Source: Candidatus Amesbacteria bacterium (GTDB lineage: Bacteria; Patescibacteriota; Microgenomatia; CAZETR01; Amesbacteraceae). From it: a stretch of 48,524 nt of DNA. A program made the position numbers and the translations under genes. Positions 38,963-46,689 of this stretch are shown here, piece by piece. Where the stretch lies: assembly GCA_027371535.1 (NCBI GenBank), contig DAHXMV010000008.1, positions 1 to 48,524 on the forward strand, written 5' to 3'. The notes beneath the pieces were generated by a model that saw only the letters and a program-made list of their open reading frames with translations, had not been told where the DNA came from and did no database searches. How positions within the stretch are numbered: the first letter of the stretch is position 1; each line of letters opens with the position of its first letter.

Positions 38963-40987
38963 ATGTCCATTCCTGTCAGACTCATCCGTACCTGTTTATA
39001 TCTGGTCTTTTTTATCGTCCCCCTCATCTTTCTGCCCAATACTTCCGAGTTGTTTGAATTCAACAAGATGATCGTGGTCTATATTCTGACCACCCTGATT
39101 GCCACTGCCTGGCTGATCCAAACGGTGCTGGCCAAAAAATTTATTTTCCGCCGGACTGTCCTGGATTGGCCGATTTTAATCTTTTTAATTACTCAAACCA
39201 TCAGCCTTTTATTTTCCGTTAATATCCGGTCCTCGCTTCTTGGCTACTATTCCCGCTTTAACGGCGGCCTTGTATCGCTTTACTGTTACTCCCTGCTGTA
39301 CTGGGCCTACGTCACTTTCATGGACAAAAATAGCGCTGTTACTACTATCAGGGTGGCTCTGATAACCGCTGCTTTGGTGGCTTTTTACGGGGTACTGGAA
39401 CATTTTGGCATCGACGCCAAACTCTGGGTTCAGGACGTCCAAAACCGGGTCTTTTCCACCATGGGCCAGCCCAATTGGCTGGCGGCTTATCTTGTAGCCC
39501 TGGTATTTATTCCCATCTCCCGGCTTTTAAACCCGGCTCCCAAAGACCGGCACTCAGACCTTTCCCGTTACGACCCGGCCTACTTTTTCTTAGATCATCT
39601 GTCTGCCATTTGGAACCTGTTTCTGGCTTTTTTGCTGCTATTAACCATTCTGTTTACTAAAAGCCAATCCGGCATCGGGGTTACCCTGGTTATCTTTTTC
39701 CTCTATCTGCTTTTTTTATTAATCCGGAAACGCCGGCTTAAAGTCATCGCGGGAGCCGGAGCAGCGTTTTTATTCCTGATTTTCATTAATCTTCACATCA
39801 TCGGCAATATCACCAAAAACCTTAAGTTTATGCTCACCACCGATGTCCTGGCTACCGCCAAAGCCGCCGATATCCCCAACTCCGGCGGCAGTTCATCAAT
39901 TTTAATCCGCCGCATTGTCTGGGAAGGTGCCGTTCACGCTTGGCTGGCATCTGCCAAAAATTTCTTCATCGGCACCGGGCCGGAAACCTTTGCCATGATT
40001 TATTACCAATACCGCCCGATAGCCCATAACTACACCTCGGAATGGGAACTTTTATACAACAAAGCCCACAATGAATTCATAAATTATCTGGCCACCACCG
40101 GTATATTGGGCCTTGGATCGTACCTGGTACTTTTAGGTTTTATGGTTTATGTACTGATAAAATTCCATCACTCATCTTCCAAATCAAACTCTCAGGAACC
40201 GTATTTGGGCTTGGGCCTGCTGGCCGGCTGGCTATCAATTCCGGTTACCAATTTCTGGGGTTTCTCAGTAGTTTTTGTCCAAGTGCTCATGTTTACGCTG
40301 CCGGCAATTGCCCAAACCCTGACTGTCCCCCCGCTGCCTGCTTCACCCGCCGGGTCCAAACTATCGCTGCCCCGGATCCTGTCTATTCTCGGTTTGATTT
40401 CGCTTGGATGTTATTTGCTTTTTGTCATCGGTCAGTATTGGATAGCCGACACCCTTTATGCCTCCGGTGACCATGATCTCCAGCTGTTTTCTATGACCGG
40501 CAACACTATCTATGTCGCCCCGGCCTACCAGAGTCTGACAGATGCCTTCAGTATCAACAGCCACGATCCTCCCATTAGTTCCGAACTGGCCGTAGCCACC
40601 GCTTTTGCTTCGGCGCTCACTTACGATACGGACGCTACCTCCAGCGCCCAGCTGGCCCGATCCGCCCTGGCTCTTTCCCAAAAGGCGATCGACGACAATC
40701 CCCTCCACCCCAATTATTACAAAACCCGGGCCAGGGTCGCCATTATCCTATCCACCGTCTACAAACAGGATTTGGACGTGGCAATAAACACTCTGAAACA
40801 GGCTCTTCTCATTTCCCCTACCGACCCCCGGCTGCCATACAATCTCGGTGTCATATACCAGCAAATGGGTCGGACTGCTCTGGCTCAAAAATACTTCCAT
40901 CAGTCACTGCAACTAAAACCTGACTTTGCTGATCCCCGGGTCCAGTTGGCTAAGATAGCCTCAGCTTCAGCCAAACCCGCCAAATAA
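38963..40987 (+). CDS. O-antigen ligase/polymerase-like membrane protein with TPR tail
   Basis: 674 residues from the ATG at 38963. About ten to twelve membrane helices, a Wzy/WaaL-type region with FIGTGPETFAMIYYQYRP and NKAHNEFINYLATTGILGL, then a soluble C-terminal domain with TPR repeats (LPYNLGVIYQQMGRTALAQKYFHQSLQLKP). Links glycan chains to a carrier or protein at the outer face of the membrane. Frequently found in Patescibacteria; presumably partners with the nearby glycosyltransferases. Confidence 0.85.
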   Translation: MSIPVRLIRTCLYLVFFIVPLIFLPNTSELFEFNKMIVVYILTTLIATAWLIQTVLAKKFIFRRTVLDWPILIFLITQTISLLFSVNIRSSLLGYYSRFNGGLVSLYCYSLLYWAYVTFMDKNSAVTTIRVALITAALVAFYGVLEHFGIDAKLWVQDVQNRVFSTMGQPNWLAAYLVALVFIPISRLLNPAPKDRHSDLSRYDPAYFFLDHLSAIWNLFLAFLLLLTILFTKSQSGIGVTLVIFFLYLLFLLIRKRRLKVIAGAGAAFLFLIFINLHIIGNITKNLKFMLTTDVLATAKAADIPNSGGSSSILIRRIVWEGAVHAWLASAKNFFIGTGPETFAMIYYQYRPIAHNYTSEWELLYNKAHNEFINYLATTGILGLGSYLVLLGFMVYVLIKFHHSSSKSNSQEPYLGLGLLAGWLSIPVTNFWGFSVVFVQVLMFTLPAIAQTLTVPPLPASPAGSKLSLPRILSILGLISLGCYLLFVIGQYWIADTLYASGDHDLQLFSMTGNTIYVAPAYQSLTDAFSINSHDPPISSELAVATAFASALTYDTDATSSAQLARSALALSQKAIDDNPLHPNYYKTRARVAIILSTVYKQDLDVAINTLKQALLISPTDPRLPYNLGVIYQQMGRTALAQKYFHQSLQLKPDFADPRVQLAKIASASAKPAK

Positions 40988-41140
40988 TTATTCGTCCTCT
41001 TCAGTTTCGTCTGCCGGTTTAACTACCGCCCTGGCCGAGCCGTCCGGCAGTTTTTGGACTACCGCTTTCTCTCCGTTTTCACTGTCAATCACCTTGGTTT
41101 CTGCCTCGTTTTTGACACTTTTACCTGTTTGGCCTGCCAT
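40988..41140 (-). CDS. Short acidic-tailed protein, unknown
   Basis: 50 residues, MAGQTGKSVKNEAE start and an acidic end (ETEEDE). No membrane helix or Cys. The stop codon lies directly against that of the O-antigen ligase-like gene (convergent). Possible promoter TTGCAC, 18 bases, TAGATT upstream. Accepted with caution. Confidence 0.4.
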   Translation of the reverse strand: MAGQTGKSVKNEAETKVIDSENGEKAVVQKLPDGSARAVVKPADETEEDE

Positions 41141-41238
41141 ACGTTGTAGTAATCTACCACACTTTTTTCTTCCTGTGCAAGAAGCAATTTTTATATAATT
41201 TTTTCCCTATCCATCAATAAATCTGATAAAATTGGCTT

Positions 41239-41859
41239 ATGTCCGATATCGTGACCGTTCCCGATCCGGTGCTCCGCCAGGTTGCTAAATCTGTAACCAG
41301 GGTTGACAAGCGTCTCCTTGACATCATTTCTCAGATGACCGCCGCTTTATTATCAGCCACCGACCCTGAAGGCATCGGCCTGGCCGCTCCCCAAATCGGC
41401 ATCCCTTTGAGAATCTTTCTGGCCCGACCGGATATGAAAAAACCGCCCCGGTTATTTATCAATCCCGAAATATTAAATTATTCACAGCGCCAGCAGACTC
41501 CGGACACCAAAAGAGGCGTCTACGAAGGCTGCCTCTCCATTCCCCATCACTATTCTCCCCTGAAGCGCTCCATGTCCGTGACTGTCAGATACCAGACACT
41601 AAACCCAAAAACAACGCCGCCATTACAAAGCGAGCGCGCGCAGCCGGACACCGGCAACGACCAGGCAGCGAGCACGCGAGACTGGAATGGCGAGTCACAA
41701 CTAATAACCAAAACCGAAACCTTCACCGGTTTGCTCGCCCATATCGTTCAGCACGAAACCGACCACTTAAACGGCATTCTGTTTATCGATCATGTCCTGG
41801 AGCAGAACTCCAAATTATTTTTAATCAAAGGCAAAATCTTTGAAGAAATCTCCATCTGA
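41239..41859 (+). CDS. def: Peptide deformylase with insertion
   Basis: 206 residues. Motif 1 GIGLAAPQIG, motif 2 EGCLSIP, motif 3 QHETDHLNG with the zinc histidines and catalytic Glu. An extra about 35 residues (TPPLQSERAQPD... NGESQLITK) sit just before motif 3, encoded by unusually GC-rich DNA with GCGAGC-type repeats. TG-A-TAAAAT and exactly six bases precede the ATG. Paired with fmt. Confidence 0.95.
   Translation: MSDIVTVPDPVLRQVAKSVTRVDKRLLDIISQMTAALLSATDPEGIGLAAPQIGIPLRIFLARPDMKKPPRLFINPEILNYSQRQQTPDTKRGVYEGCLSIPHHYSPLKRSMSVTVRYQTLNPKTTPPLQSERAQPDTGNDQAASTRDWNGESQLITKTETFTGLLAHIVQHETDHLNGILFIDHVLEQNSKLFLIKGKIFEEISI
41612..41712. repeat. GC-rich insertion inside def
   Basis: About 100 bases much richer in GC than the flanks, with repeated GCGAG/CGCGA words, encoding the extra loop of def. 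Possibly a small mobile palindromic or repeat element; no second copy seen in this window. Confidence 0.5.
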
Positions 41860-41887
41860 TTACAAACTTTTATTTAATCATCAACCT

Positions 41888-42682
41888 ATGAGTTCAACTT
41901 TGGTATTCTTCGGGTCTTCCGACTATTCCGTCCCCGTCCTCCAAAAACTCTTGGATAGTCAGGTAAACGTTATATCTGTGGTTACAACCCCGGACAAGCC
42001 TGTCGGCCGGCATTTAAAGCTCACCCCCAACCCGGTTAAAATCCTGGCCCGGAAAAATAATATTCCGGTAATAAAAGATCTCTCCGAAATCATAAATCAT
42101 AAATCATTATTCATAAATCATCCTGTTGCCCTTGTTGCCGCATATGGCAAAATTATTCCTCAGGAAATATTGGATACATTTCATAATCGGATATTCAATA
42201 TTCACCCTTCACTATTACCTAAATATAGAGGTGCTTCCCCCCTCCAACAGCAGATTCTGGACGGCATTAAAGACTCGGGTGTAACCATTATCCAAATCGA
42301 TGCCAGAATGGATCATGGCCCGATTGTGGCTCAGGAAAAAGACGTTATTTTACCTGAGGATACCACCAGGACTTTGGGTACCCGCCTCTTTGCCAAAGGT
42401 GCAGATTTATTTATTAATGAAGTGTTATTGAAAATTAGAAATTTAAAATTAAAAATTCAGGCAGACTCCCAAGCCACTTACACCAAAAAGCTCACCCGCG
42501 AATCCGGCTATGTCGAATACTCTCAGTTTAAGAAATTTTTGGATTTCGGGACCTGCGATTTGGATATCTCCCGAATGTTTCGGGCATTCGCCGGCTGGCC
42601 CGGATTATGGACAACCAACCCTAAAGGCGAAAGAATCAGACTTGTATCTCTTAATCCCCTGCTTATCCGTATTTCCAATTAG
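41888..42682 (+). CDS. fmt: Methionyl-tRNA formyltransferase
   Basis: 264 residues from the ATG at 41888; a TTG at 41840 would overlap def. FFGSSDYSVPVLQKLL, TTPDKPVGRHLKLTPNPVK, HPSLLPKYRGASPLQ (catalytic loop) and the C-terminal tRNA domain, which is shortened relative to E. coli. Two heptamer arrays encode IINHKSLFINH (about 71-81) and LKIRNLKLKIQ (about 182-192). Confidence 0.95.
   Translation: MSSTLVFFGSSDYSVPVLQKLLDSQVNVISVVTTPDKPVGRHLKLTPNPVKILARKNNIPVIKDLSEIINHKSLFINHPVALVAAYGKIIPQEILDTFHNRIFNIHPSLLPKYRGASPLQQQILDGIKDSGVTIIQIDARMDHGPIVAQEKDVILPEDTTRTLGTRLFAKGADLFINEVLLKIRNLKLKIQADSQATYTKKLTRESGYVEYSQFKKFLDFGTCDLDISRMFRAFAGWPGLWTTNPKGERIRLVSLNPLLIRISN
42086..42121. repeat. Heptamer array inside fmt (first)
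   Basis: ATAAATC units, about five, period 7, in frame. Confidence 0.85.
42427..42459. repeat. Heptamer array inside fmt (second)
   Basis: AAAATTA/AAATTTA units, about four, period 7, in frame; near-identical in type to the array in queA. Confidence 0.8.
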
Positions 42683-42683
42683 C

Positions 42684-42908
42684 TTAGGCTGTTGCTGCCG
42701 CCGTTTTCTTTATATCTTTTTGCCCTTTCAGAATTCTCAGACACTTTGTACACAATTTCATTCCCATCCACTTGTGTAAATTGGGTTTAAATACCTTTCT
42801 GGTATGGGGGGCTCTTTTTTTCCATCTGCCTCCGGCAATACCCCTCCCGTGGGCATGAGATTCCCCGTATTGCACCCCCCTGCCGCAGTTATCACAAACG
42901 TAAGCCAT
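42684..42908 (-). CDS. rpmB: Large ribosomal subunit protein bL28
   Basis: 74 residues. CDNCGRGVQYGESHAHGRG (zinc-type form with a CxxC) followed by RWKKRAPHTRKVFKPNLHK and a second CTKC near the end, so a C4 zinc form. TG-A-TAAAAT and seven bases precede the ATG. Stop lies one base from the fmt stop (convergent). Confidence 0.92.
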   Translation of the reverse strand: MAYVCDNCGRGVQYGESHAHGRGIAGGRWKKRAPHTRKVFKPNLHKWMGMKLCTKCLRILKGQKDIKKTAAATA

Positions 42909-42954
42909 GGGCTGTATTTTATCATAAAATCATGTAAACTGTTACAGTTATTCC

Positions 42955-43569
42955 ATGCTTGATTTACTTGCTTCCCAGCCTTTTGCCTTTATCCTTATTT
43001 TCGGGGGTATTCTTCTGGCCATAGGTTTCCATGAAGCTGCCCATTGCTATATGGCAGACTATTTGGGTGACCCCACTCCCCGTTCCCAGGGACGAACTAC
43101 CTTAAATCCTCTCGCCCACCTGGACCCTATCGGTACCCTGACAATTTTAATCACCGGTTTTTTCGGCTGGGGCAAACCCTCTCCCTACGATCCCTACAAC
43201 TTAAAAGACCCTAAAAGGGATACCGCCTTAATTGCCCTGGCCGGCCCGGCATCCAACCTGGTAATGGCTTTCCTTATTTCCCTGCCTTTCAGATTCATTT
43301 CCATACCCGCTTCTGTCAGTGAAATCGTCCTCCGCCTGATCTACCTGAATATTACCCTGGCCTTTTTCAATCTTATTCCCGTTCCGCCTCTGGACGGTTC
43401 CAAAATCCTGGGCCTGTTTCTCTCCAATGAATCCGCGGTCAGGTTTGAAAACCGCAGCAATATTCTGCTTTTATTGCTTTTAATTCTTCCCATCTTCGGA
43501 GGTAATTCTATCGCCGGGCTGATTATCTCTCCTGTCTCCGGTTTCTTCCTCCATCTCCTTTTGCCATAA
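42955..43569 (+). CDS. Site-2 protease family (M50) membrane metalloprotease
   Basis: 204 residues, four to six helices. HEAAH near residues 26-30 is the zinc motif and NLIPVPPLDGSK the second active-site motif; no PDZ domain, as in the YwhC/sporulation-type subfamily. TAAACT lies 14 bases before the ATG. A second M50 enzyme besides rseP. Confidence 0.92.
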   Translation: MLDLLASQPFAFILIFGGILLAIGFHEAAHCYMADYLGDPTPRSQGRTTLNPLAHLDPIGTLTILITGFFGWGKPSPYDPYNLKDPKRDTALIALAGPASNLVMAFLISLPFRFISIPASVSEIVLRLIYLNITLAFFNLIPVPPLDGSKILGLFLSNESAVRFENRSNILLLLLLILPIFGGNSIAGLIISPVSGFFLHLLLP

Positions 43570-43572
43570 CAA

Positions 43573-43914
43573 ATGAATCACCTGGAGCAACCAACCCGAT
43601 ATTCAGACATCGCCAAAATTGCTCTCAAGTCGATCAATCGGGAAATCAGATCTCACAAAAACTCTAAATTTTATGACCCGTGCTCCGACTGGCTGCATGC
43701 CCTTAATATGGGTATCAGATATTGTGCATCCTGTCCCTGGAGTGATCTGTATCTGGATCAAAATCCACCCCGTCCCAAGGAAGATATCCACCTGGGCTGC
43801 TTATTAAGAATAAACATCACCAATTTTTTGGCGCGTTCGGCTATTACCCCGGGGGATATCCATTGTCCCAAACGTCCGCGGGAACATCCATATCAGGACT
43901 TACTCCCCCATTGA
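43573..43914 (+). CDS. Cys-containing hypothetical protein
   Basis: 113 residues. YCASCPWSD supplies a CxxC, with further Cys at DPCSDW, LGCLLR and HCPKRP; possible metal site, no membrane segment. Starts three bases after the M50 gene, so likely co-transcribed. Not recognised. Confidence 0.55.
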   Translation: MNHLEQPTRYSDIAKIALKSINREIRSHKNSKFYDPCSDWLHALNMGIRYCASCPWSDLYLDQNPPRPKEDIHLGCLLRINITNFLARSAITPGDIHCPKRPREHPYQDLLPH

Positions 43915-43922
43915 CAATTCTG

Positions 43923-43928
43923 TATAAT
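43923..43928 (+). promoter_or_regulatory. -10 box of the structured RNA
   Basis: TG-TATAAT; the predicted start (about 43935) coincides with the first base of the closing helix of the downstream RNA. Confidence 0.6.
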
Positions 43929-43934
43929 TAAATT

Positions 43935-44124
43935 GTCCTGCCGAAAGGGAAGTGAAAGGATATTTTCCTTGACTATTTTTTTCCCTAAGGGCCAAGGCGA
44001 AAAGCTATCGGGTCCAAGTACTCTGATAGAAATTTGCGGATAAAATTATTTAACCGCAGTAGCCCGCCCACGTTGAATAAACTCGGGGAAGAACCTTTTG
44101 TTACACCCATTCGGCGGGACTTTT
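43935..44124 (+). ncRNA. Structured RNA of about 190 nt, class unknown (6S-like size)
   Basis: The first 11 bases (GTCCTGCCGAA) pair with 44110-44120 (TTCGGCGGGAC), with one G-U, and the helix is followed by TTTT. Inside, further complementary segments occur: GGG/CCC and AAAGG/CCTTT continuing the stem, CCTTG/CAAGG around 43969-43998, CTATC/GATAG, TGCGG/CCGCA and CCCG/CGGG. No open frame with coding character. Length, promoter placement at the 5' end and a long closing stem are like 6S RNA, but I find no conserved 6S sequence; tmRNA, SRP and RNase P hallmarks are absent. Confidence 0.6.
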
Positions 44125-44129
44125 CGTTG

Positions 44130-44160
44130 CCCTCCTTACCTTGGCGAAGGAGGGTTTATT
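44130..44160 (+). terminator. Rho-independent terminator
   Basis: CCCTCCTT and AAGGAGGG form an 8-bp stem with a nine-base loop, followed by TTTATT. Lies between the structured RNA and tRNA-Thr. Confidence 0.75.
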
Positions 44161-44182
44161 AGTTTAAAATGGTCATAGTGTC

Positions 44183-44254
44183 GCCATCTTAGCTCAGCGG
44201 CAGAGCAGCTGTTTTGTAAACAGCAGGTCCTCGGTTCGAACCCGAGAGATGGCT
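44183..44254 (+). tRNA. tRNA-Thr (anticodon TGT)
   Basis: Acceptor GCCATCT/AGATGGC, D-arm with AGCTCAGC, anticodon loop TTTGTAA reading TGT, T-arm GGTTCGAACCC. CCA is not encoded. Confidence 0.95.
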
Positions 44255-44449
44255 CAAAATTTGTCTTTTGTGCTAAAACTCCTCAATATCTGCTGATCTG
44301 AAAAACATCTCGCCAAACAAGCAGGTTATTTTGGTAACCGGATTTATCAGGCAGATTAGGCGATATCCTTTTAAACCCCGGCTCTTTCCAACACTAATCT
44401 CTTCCCTATTTGTTAAAATTGATTTCAGAAAACTGCACCAGTTAATATA

Positions 44450-44770
44450 ATGAAACCCATACTCTGGAATTTTTTCAAGTTTTATATCTGTTATTCATGG
44501 GCGCTGGTTATCACTTTATTACTGGAAATTCTAGGTTTAGGTATCTGGAGACAAGTTTGTTTCAAAATTTGCACTCCGGAGCAAATCCTGAAAGAAAATA
44601 TTATATTTTTAACATCGGTACTTCTATTGACGGGATTTATATTTATATTTAACTTTTTATGGCTGAACAAACATCAAAAAACAAAAAAAATTCTGCTATA
44701 TGCGTCCATCCCGTCTGTTTTGTTTTCTATCGGATTTACAATCCAGGAAATATTTTTAGCAATATTTTAA
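44450..44770 (+). CDS. Three-helix small membrane protein
   Basis: 106 residues with helices at about 10-32, 46-72 and 80-103; two Cys (CFKIC) between the first helices. TG-T-TAAAAT at 44411-44419 lies about 30 bases ahead of the ATG, a longer leader than most. Unknown. Confidence 0.55.
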   Translation: MKPILWNFFKFYICYSWALVITLLLEILGLGIWRQVCFKICTPEQILKENIIFLTSVLLLTGFIFIFNFLWLNKHQKTKKILLYASIPSVLFSIGFTIQEIFLAIF

Positions 44771-44830
44771 TATCTGCCTTTGTGAAATAAAGCGGTAATA
44801 ATTTCAAAAACTTGGTAAAATAATATCCAT

Positions 44831-44912
44831 GCCGAGGTATCGAAGTGGTCAAACGAGCCTGACTGTAAATCAGGTGGCATCGCCTTCCCAGGTTCGAATC
44901 CTGGCCTCGGCA
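44831..44912 (+). tRNA. tRNA-Tyr (anticodon GTA)
   Basis: Acceptor GCCGAGG/CCTCGGC, long variable arm (class II), anticodon loop CTGTAAA reading GTA, T-arm GGTTCGAATCC. CCA not encoded. Confidence 0.95.
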
Positions 44913-44925
44913 CAAAATAACTTCT

Positions 44926-45429
44926 TCAATGAGTACCGTTATAATAACTGAATAAAAACAAAATACCCCCGACAATAATAACTCCCAAGATAAAAGTTAT
45001 AGCCAATAAAATCGTGCCTCTCCCCTCTCCCGGTATAAATCTTTTTCCTAACTGCAAATTTGGGTTCTTCAAAAATTCACCTAGGCGGTTTACGTTATAT
45101 TCATTAGCTCCCCAATCATTCAGTTGGCCGCCTATTGATCTGGAACCTATCTTAACCTTAACATCATTTTCCACCTGATCTAAATTTATACCGATCTGCT
45201 GATATCCGCTGACCCCAAAACCCCCCGACATCCATCCCTGATTAGAATGTGTAACAGATGTCTCATTTAGCTGCTGTTTCCAGGAATCATTCCGGGCTAT
45301 AGTTTGGATATTCGCACAAACAGCAGCTATCGTCGTATTTTGTAAAACAAATTCATCCGATTTCGAAGCCCCAAGATGAAGCTTATCCATGATTATTAGC
45401 GGCACATCGCTGGAAGGCACAAAAGACAT
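44926..45429 (-). CDS. Tail-anchored hypothetical protein
   Basis: 167 residues. Soluble N-terminal domain (about 1-130) without known motif, then a basic segment and one membrane helix at about 138-160 (ILLAITFILGVIIVGGILFLF) near the C-terminus. TAATAT with six bases spacing precedes the ATG at 45429. Unknown. Confidence 0.6.
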   Translation of the reverse strand: MSFVPSSDVPLIIMDKLHLGASKSDEFVLQNTTIAAVCANIQTIARNDSWKQQLNETSVTHSNQGWMSGGFGVSGYQQIGINLDQVENDVKVKIGSRSIGGQLNDWGANEYNVNRLGEFLKNPNLQLGKRFIPGEGRGTILLAITFILGVIIVGGILFLFSYYNGTH

Positions 45430-45507
45430 ATCATTATATTAGCTATTTATTTCCTTGTTTAAAAGTCCTTGCTTGATAATTATAGTTTGCTAACTGATAA
45501 TGTTCGT

Positions 45508-45861
45508 ATGGCTTTTAAGTTCCAGTCAAATGTCATCTACGAACAGTTAAGTCTCTTTTCCAAAGATATCTTCACCTTCACGGGCAAGCTCCCCAACTAC
45601 GAAAGCAACGGTTTAATTCAGCAGATCCGGACCCTGGCTGTCAATCTGCTGACCGATTTTGCCCAGGGCAACGTCCGTACCGACCGTTCGGACCCGTCCG
45701 AAGCCCTGGATCGCTGTATTATTACCGTCGCCAAAATTGCCGCCCTGGTAGACCTTTCCTGCCAACTCAAATATGTAGATCATCCCACTCACCAAAAGTG
45801 GGTTTTAATCTGCGACGAAATCACTAAACGTCTCTACGAGTTTCATAAGACCGTTAAATAA
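45508..45861 (+). CDS. Four-helix bundle protein (23S rRNA IVP-like)
   Basis: 117 residues from the ATG at 45508, six bases behind GATAAT; the frame is open to a TTG at 45469. Pattern typical of the four-helix-bundle/intervening-sequence protein family: LFSKDIFTFTGKLPNYESNGLIQQIRTLAVNLLTDFAQG then DRCIITVAKIAALVDL and KRLYEFHKTVK. Not located in an rRNA gene here. Role unknown; related proteins sit near diversity-generating and rRNA elements. Confidence 0.75.
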   Translation: MAFKFQSNVIYEQLSLFSKDIFTFTGKLPNYESNGLIQQIRTLAVNLLTDFAQGNVRTDRSDPSEALDRCIITVAKIAALVDLSCQLKYVDHPTHQKWVLICDEITKRLYEFHKTVK

Positions 45862-45904
45862 ACCTCTTCACATCAGCCTGATGTCAGATATAATTACTGG
45901 GTCT

Positions 45905-45976
45905 GCCTGGGTAGTTCAGTGGTAGAACGCATTCTTGGTAAGAATGAAGTCGTGAGTCCGATTCTCACTCCAGGCT
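45905..45976 (+). tRNA. tRNA-Thr (anticodon GGT)
   Basis: Acceptor GCCTGGG/TCCAGGC, D-arm TAGTTCAGTGGTAGAAC, anticodon loop TTGGTAA reading GGT, T-arm with GAGTCCGATTCTC. The T-loop reads TCCGATT, a variant of TTCGANT. Confidence 0.9.
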
Positions 45977-45989
45977 CAAAATCCATAAA

Positions 45990-46643
45990 CTAAACTTTTT
46001 TGTTTCTGTTTCTTTCATCCGCCGCATTGTGGGCATTTACCCGGTCTGCAGCAGAGTTTCTAATTCTAACCCAATCTGAACCGAACATCTTTTCCAACTT
46101 AGCAGGGCTGGTTGCCAGTATTACCCTCGCTTTTCTGGTTATCATCTGATCTCCCACTCTTGTGGGATTTACTATCGTATCTCGACTGATTTCATATACC
46201 TTTGCATCTTGCCTGTTCCTATTTTGGGAATATTCTATAAATGCCTGTCTTTTTTCTTCCGGGTTACCATCAGCGACCAAATTCGGGTGGGTTTCCTCAA
46301 AATCGTTATACAGCTCCCTTTGCCGATCGCTGATAATATTTTCAGGTCCCGACATCACTACGGGTTCCCGACCCGAACCCATACTTCTCCAAAACCCATA
46401 AAAAATGAGGCCTAAAGTTATAACTCCACCCAATCCCCACCAGCTTGAATTATTTTCACTGTTGTTTCCTTCCGGCACCTTGGCTTGCGCAGTCCTGACT
46501 ATGCAATCAATTTTTTCCGATACCCCGCTTACTGTATCGCACCGATCCGTCGGTTGCCGTTGAACATCCGGGACAAGCCACACTCCGACTAAGCTCGCAA
46601 GATCTTTTAAAAATTGTCTCCTTTTAATCTCCAAACCTGGCAT
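45990..46643 (-). CDS. Membrane protein with twin-Arg-like leader, unknown
   Basis: 217 residues. N-terminal IKRRQFLKDLASLVGVWLVP is a twin-Arg-like hydrophobic leader; a second hydrophobic segment lies at about 69-88 (WGLGGVITLGLIFYGFW); the remainder is a charged soluble domain. Two Cys (C34, C47) lie between the helices. TG-A-TAAAAT and exactly six bases precede the ATG. Confidence 0.6.
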   Translation of the reverse strand: MPGLEIKRRQFLKDLASLVGVWLVPDVQRQPTDRCDTVSGVSEKIDCIVRTAQAKVPEGNNSENNSSWWGLGGVITLGLIFYGFWRSMGSGREPVVMSGPENIISDRQRELYNDFEETHPNLVADGNPEEKRQAFIEYSQNRNRQDAKVYEISRDTIVNPTRVGDQMITRKARVILATSPAKLEKMFGSDWVRIRNSAADRVNAHNAADERNRNKKV

Positions 46644-46689
46644 AGAGCCATTTTATCATAACCTATAGTCTCGTCAAGACTCCGGCCTG

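Noticed and set aside
43916-43928. TTGACA and TATAAT as a two-box promoter for the structured RNA
   Set aside because: Only six bases separate them, far too short for a -35/-10 pair; the -10 box alone is kept.
44255-44449. Possible regulatory hairpin GGTTATTTTGGTAACC in the gap after tRNA-Thr
   Set aside because: The stem is five base pairs and there is no adjacent gene it would obviously control.
45508-45861. Diversity-generating retroelement accessory protein
   Set aside because: Four-helix-bundle proteins accompany such elements, but no reverse transcriptase or template repeat is present.
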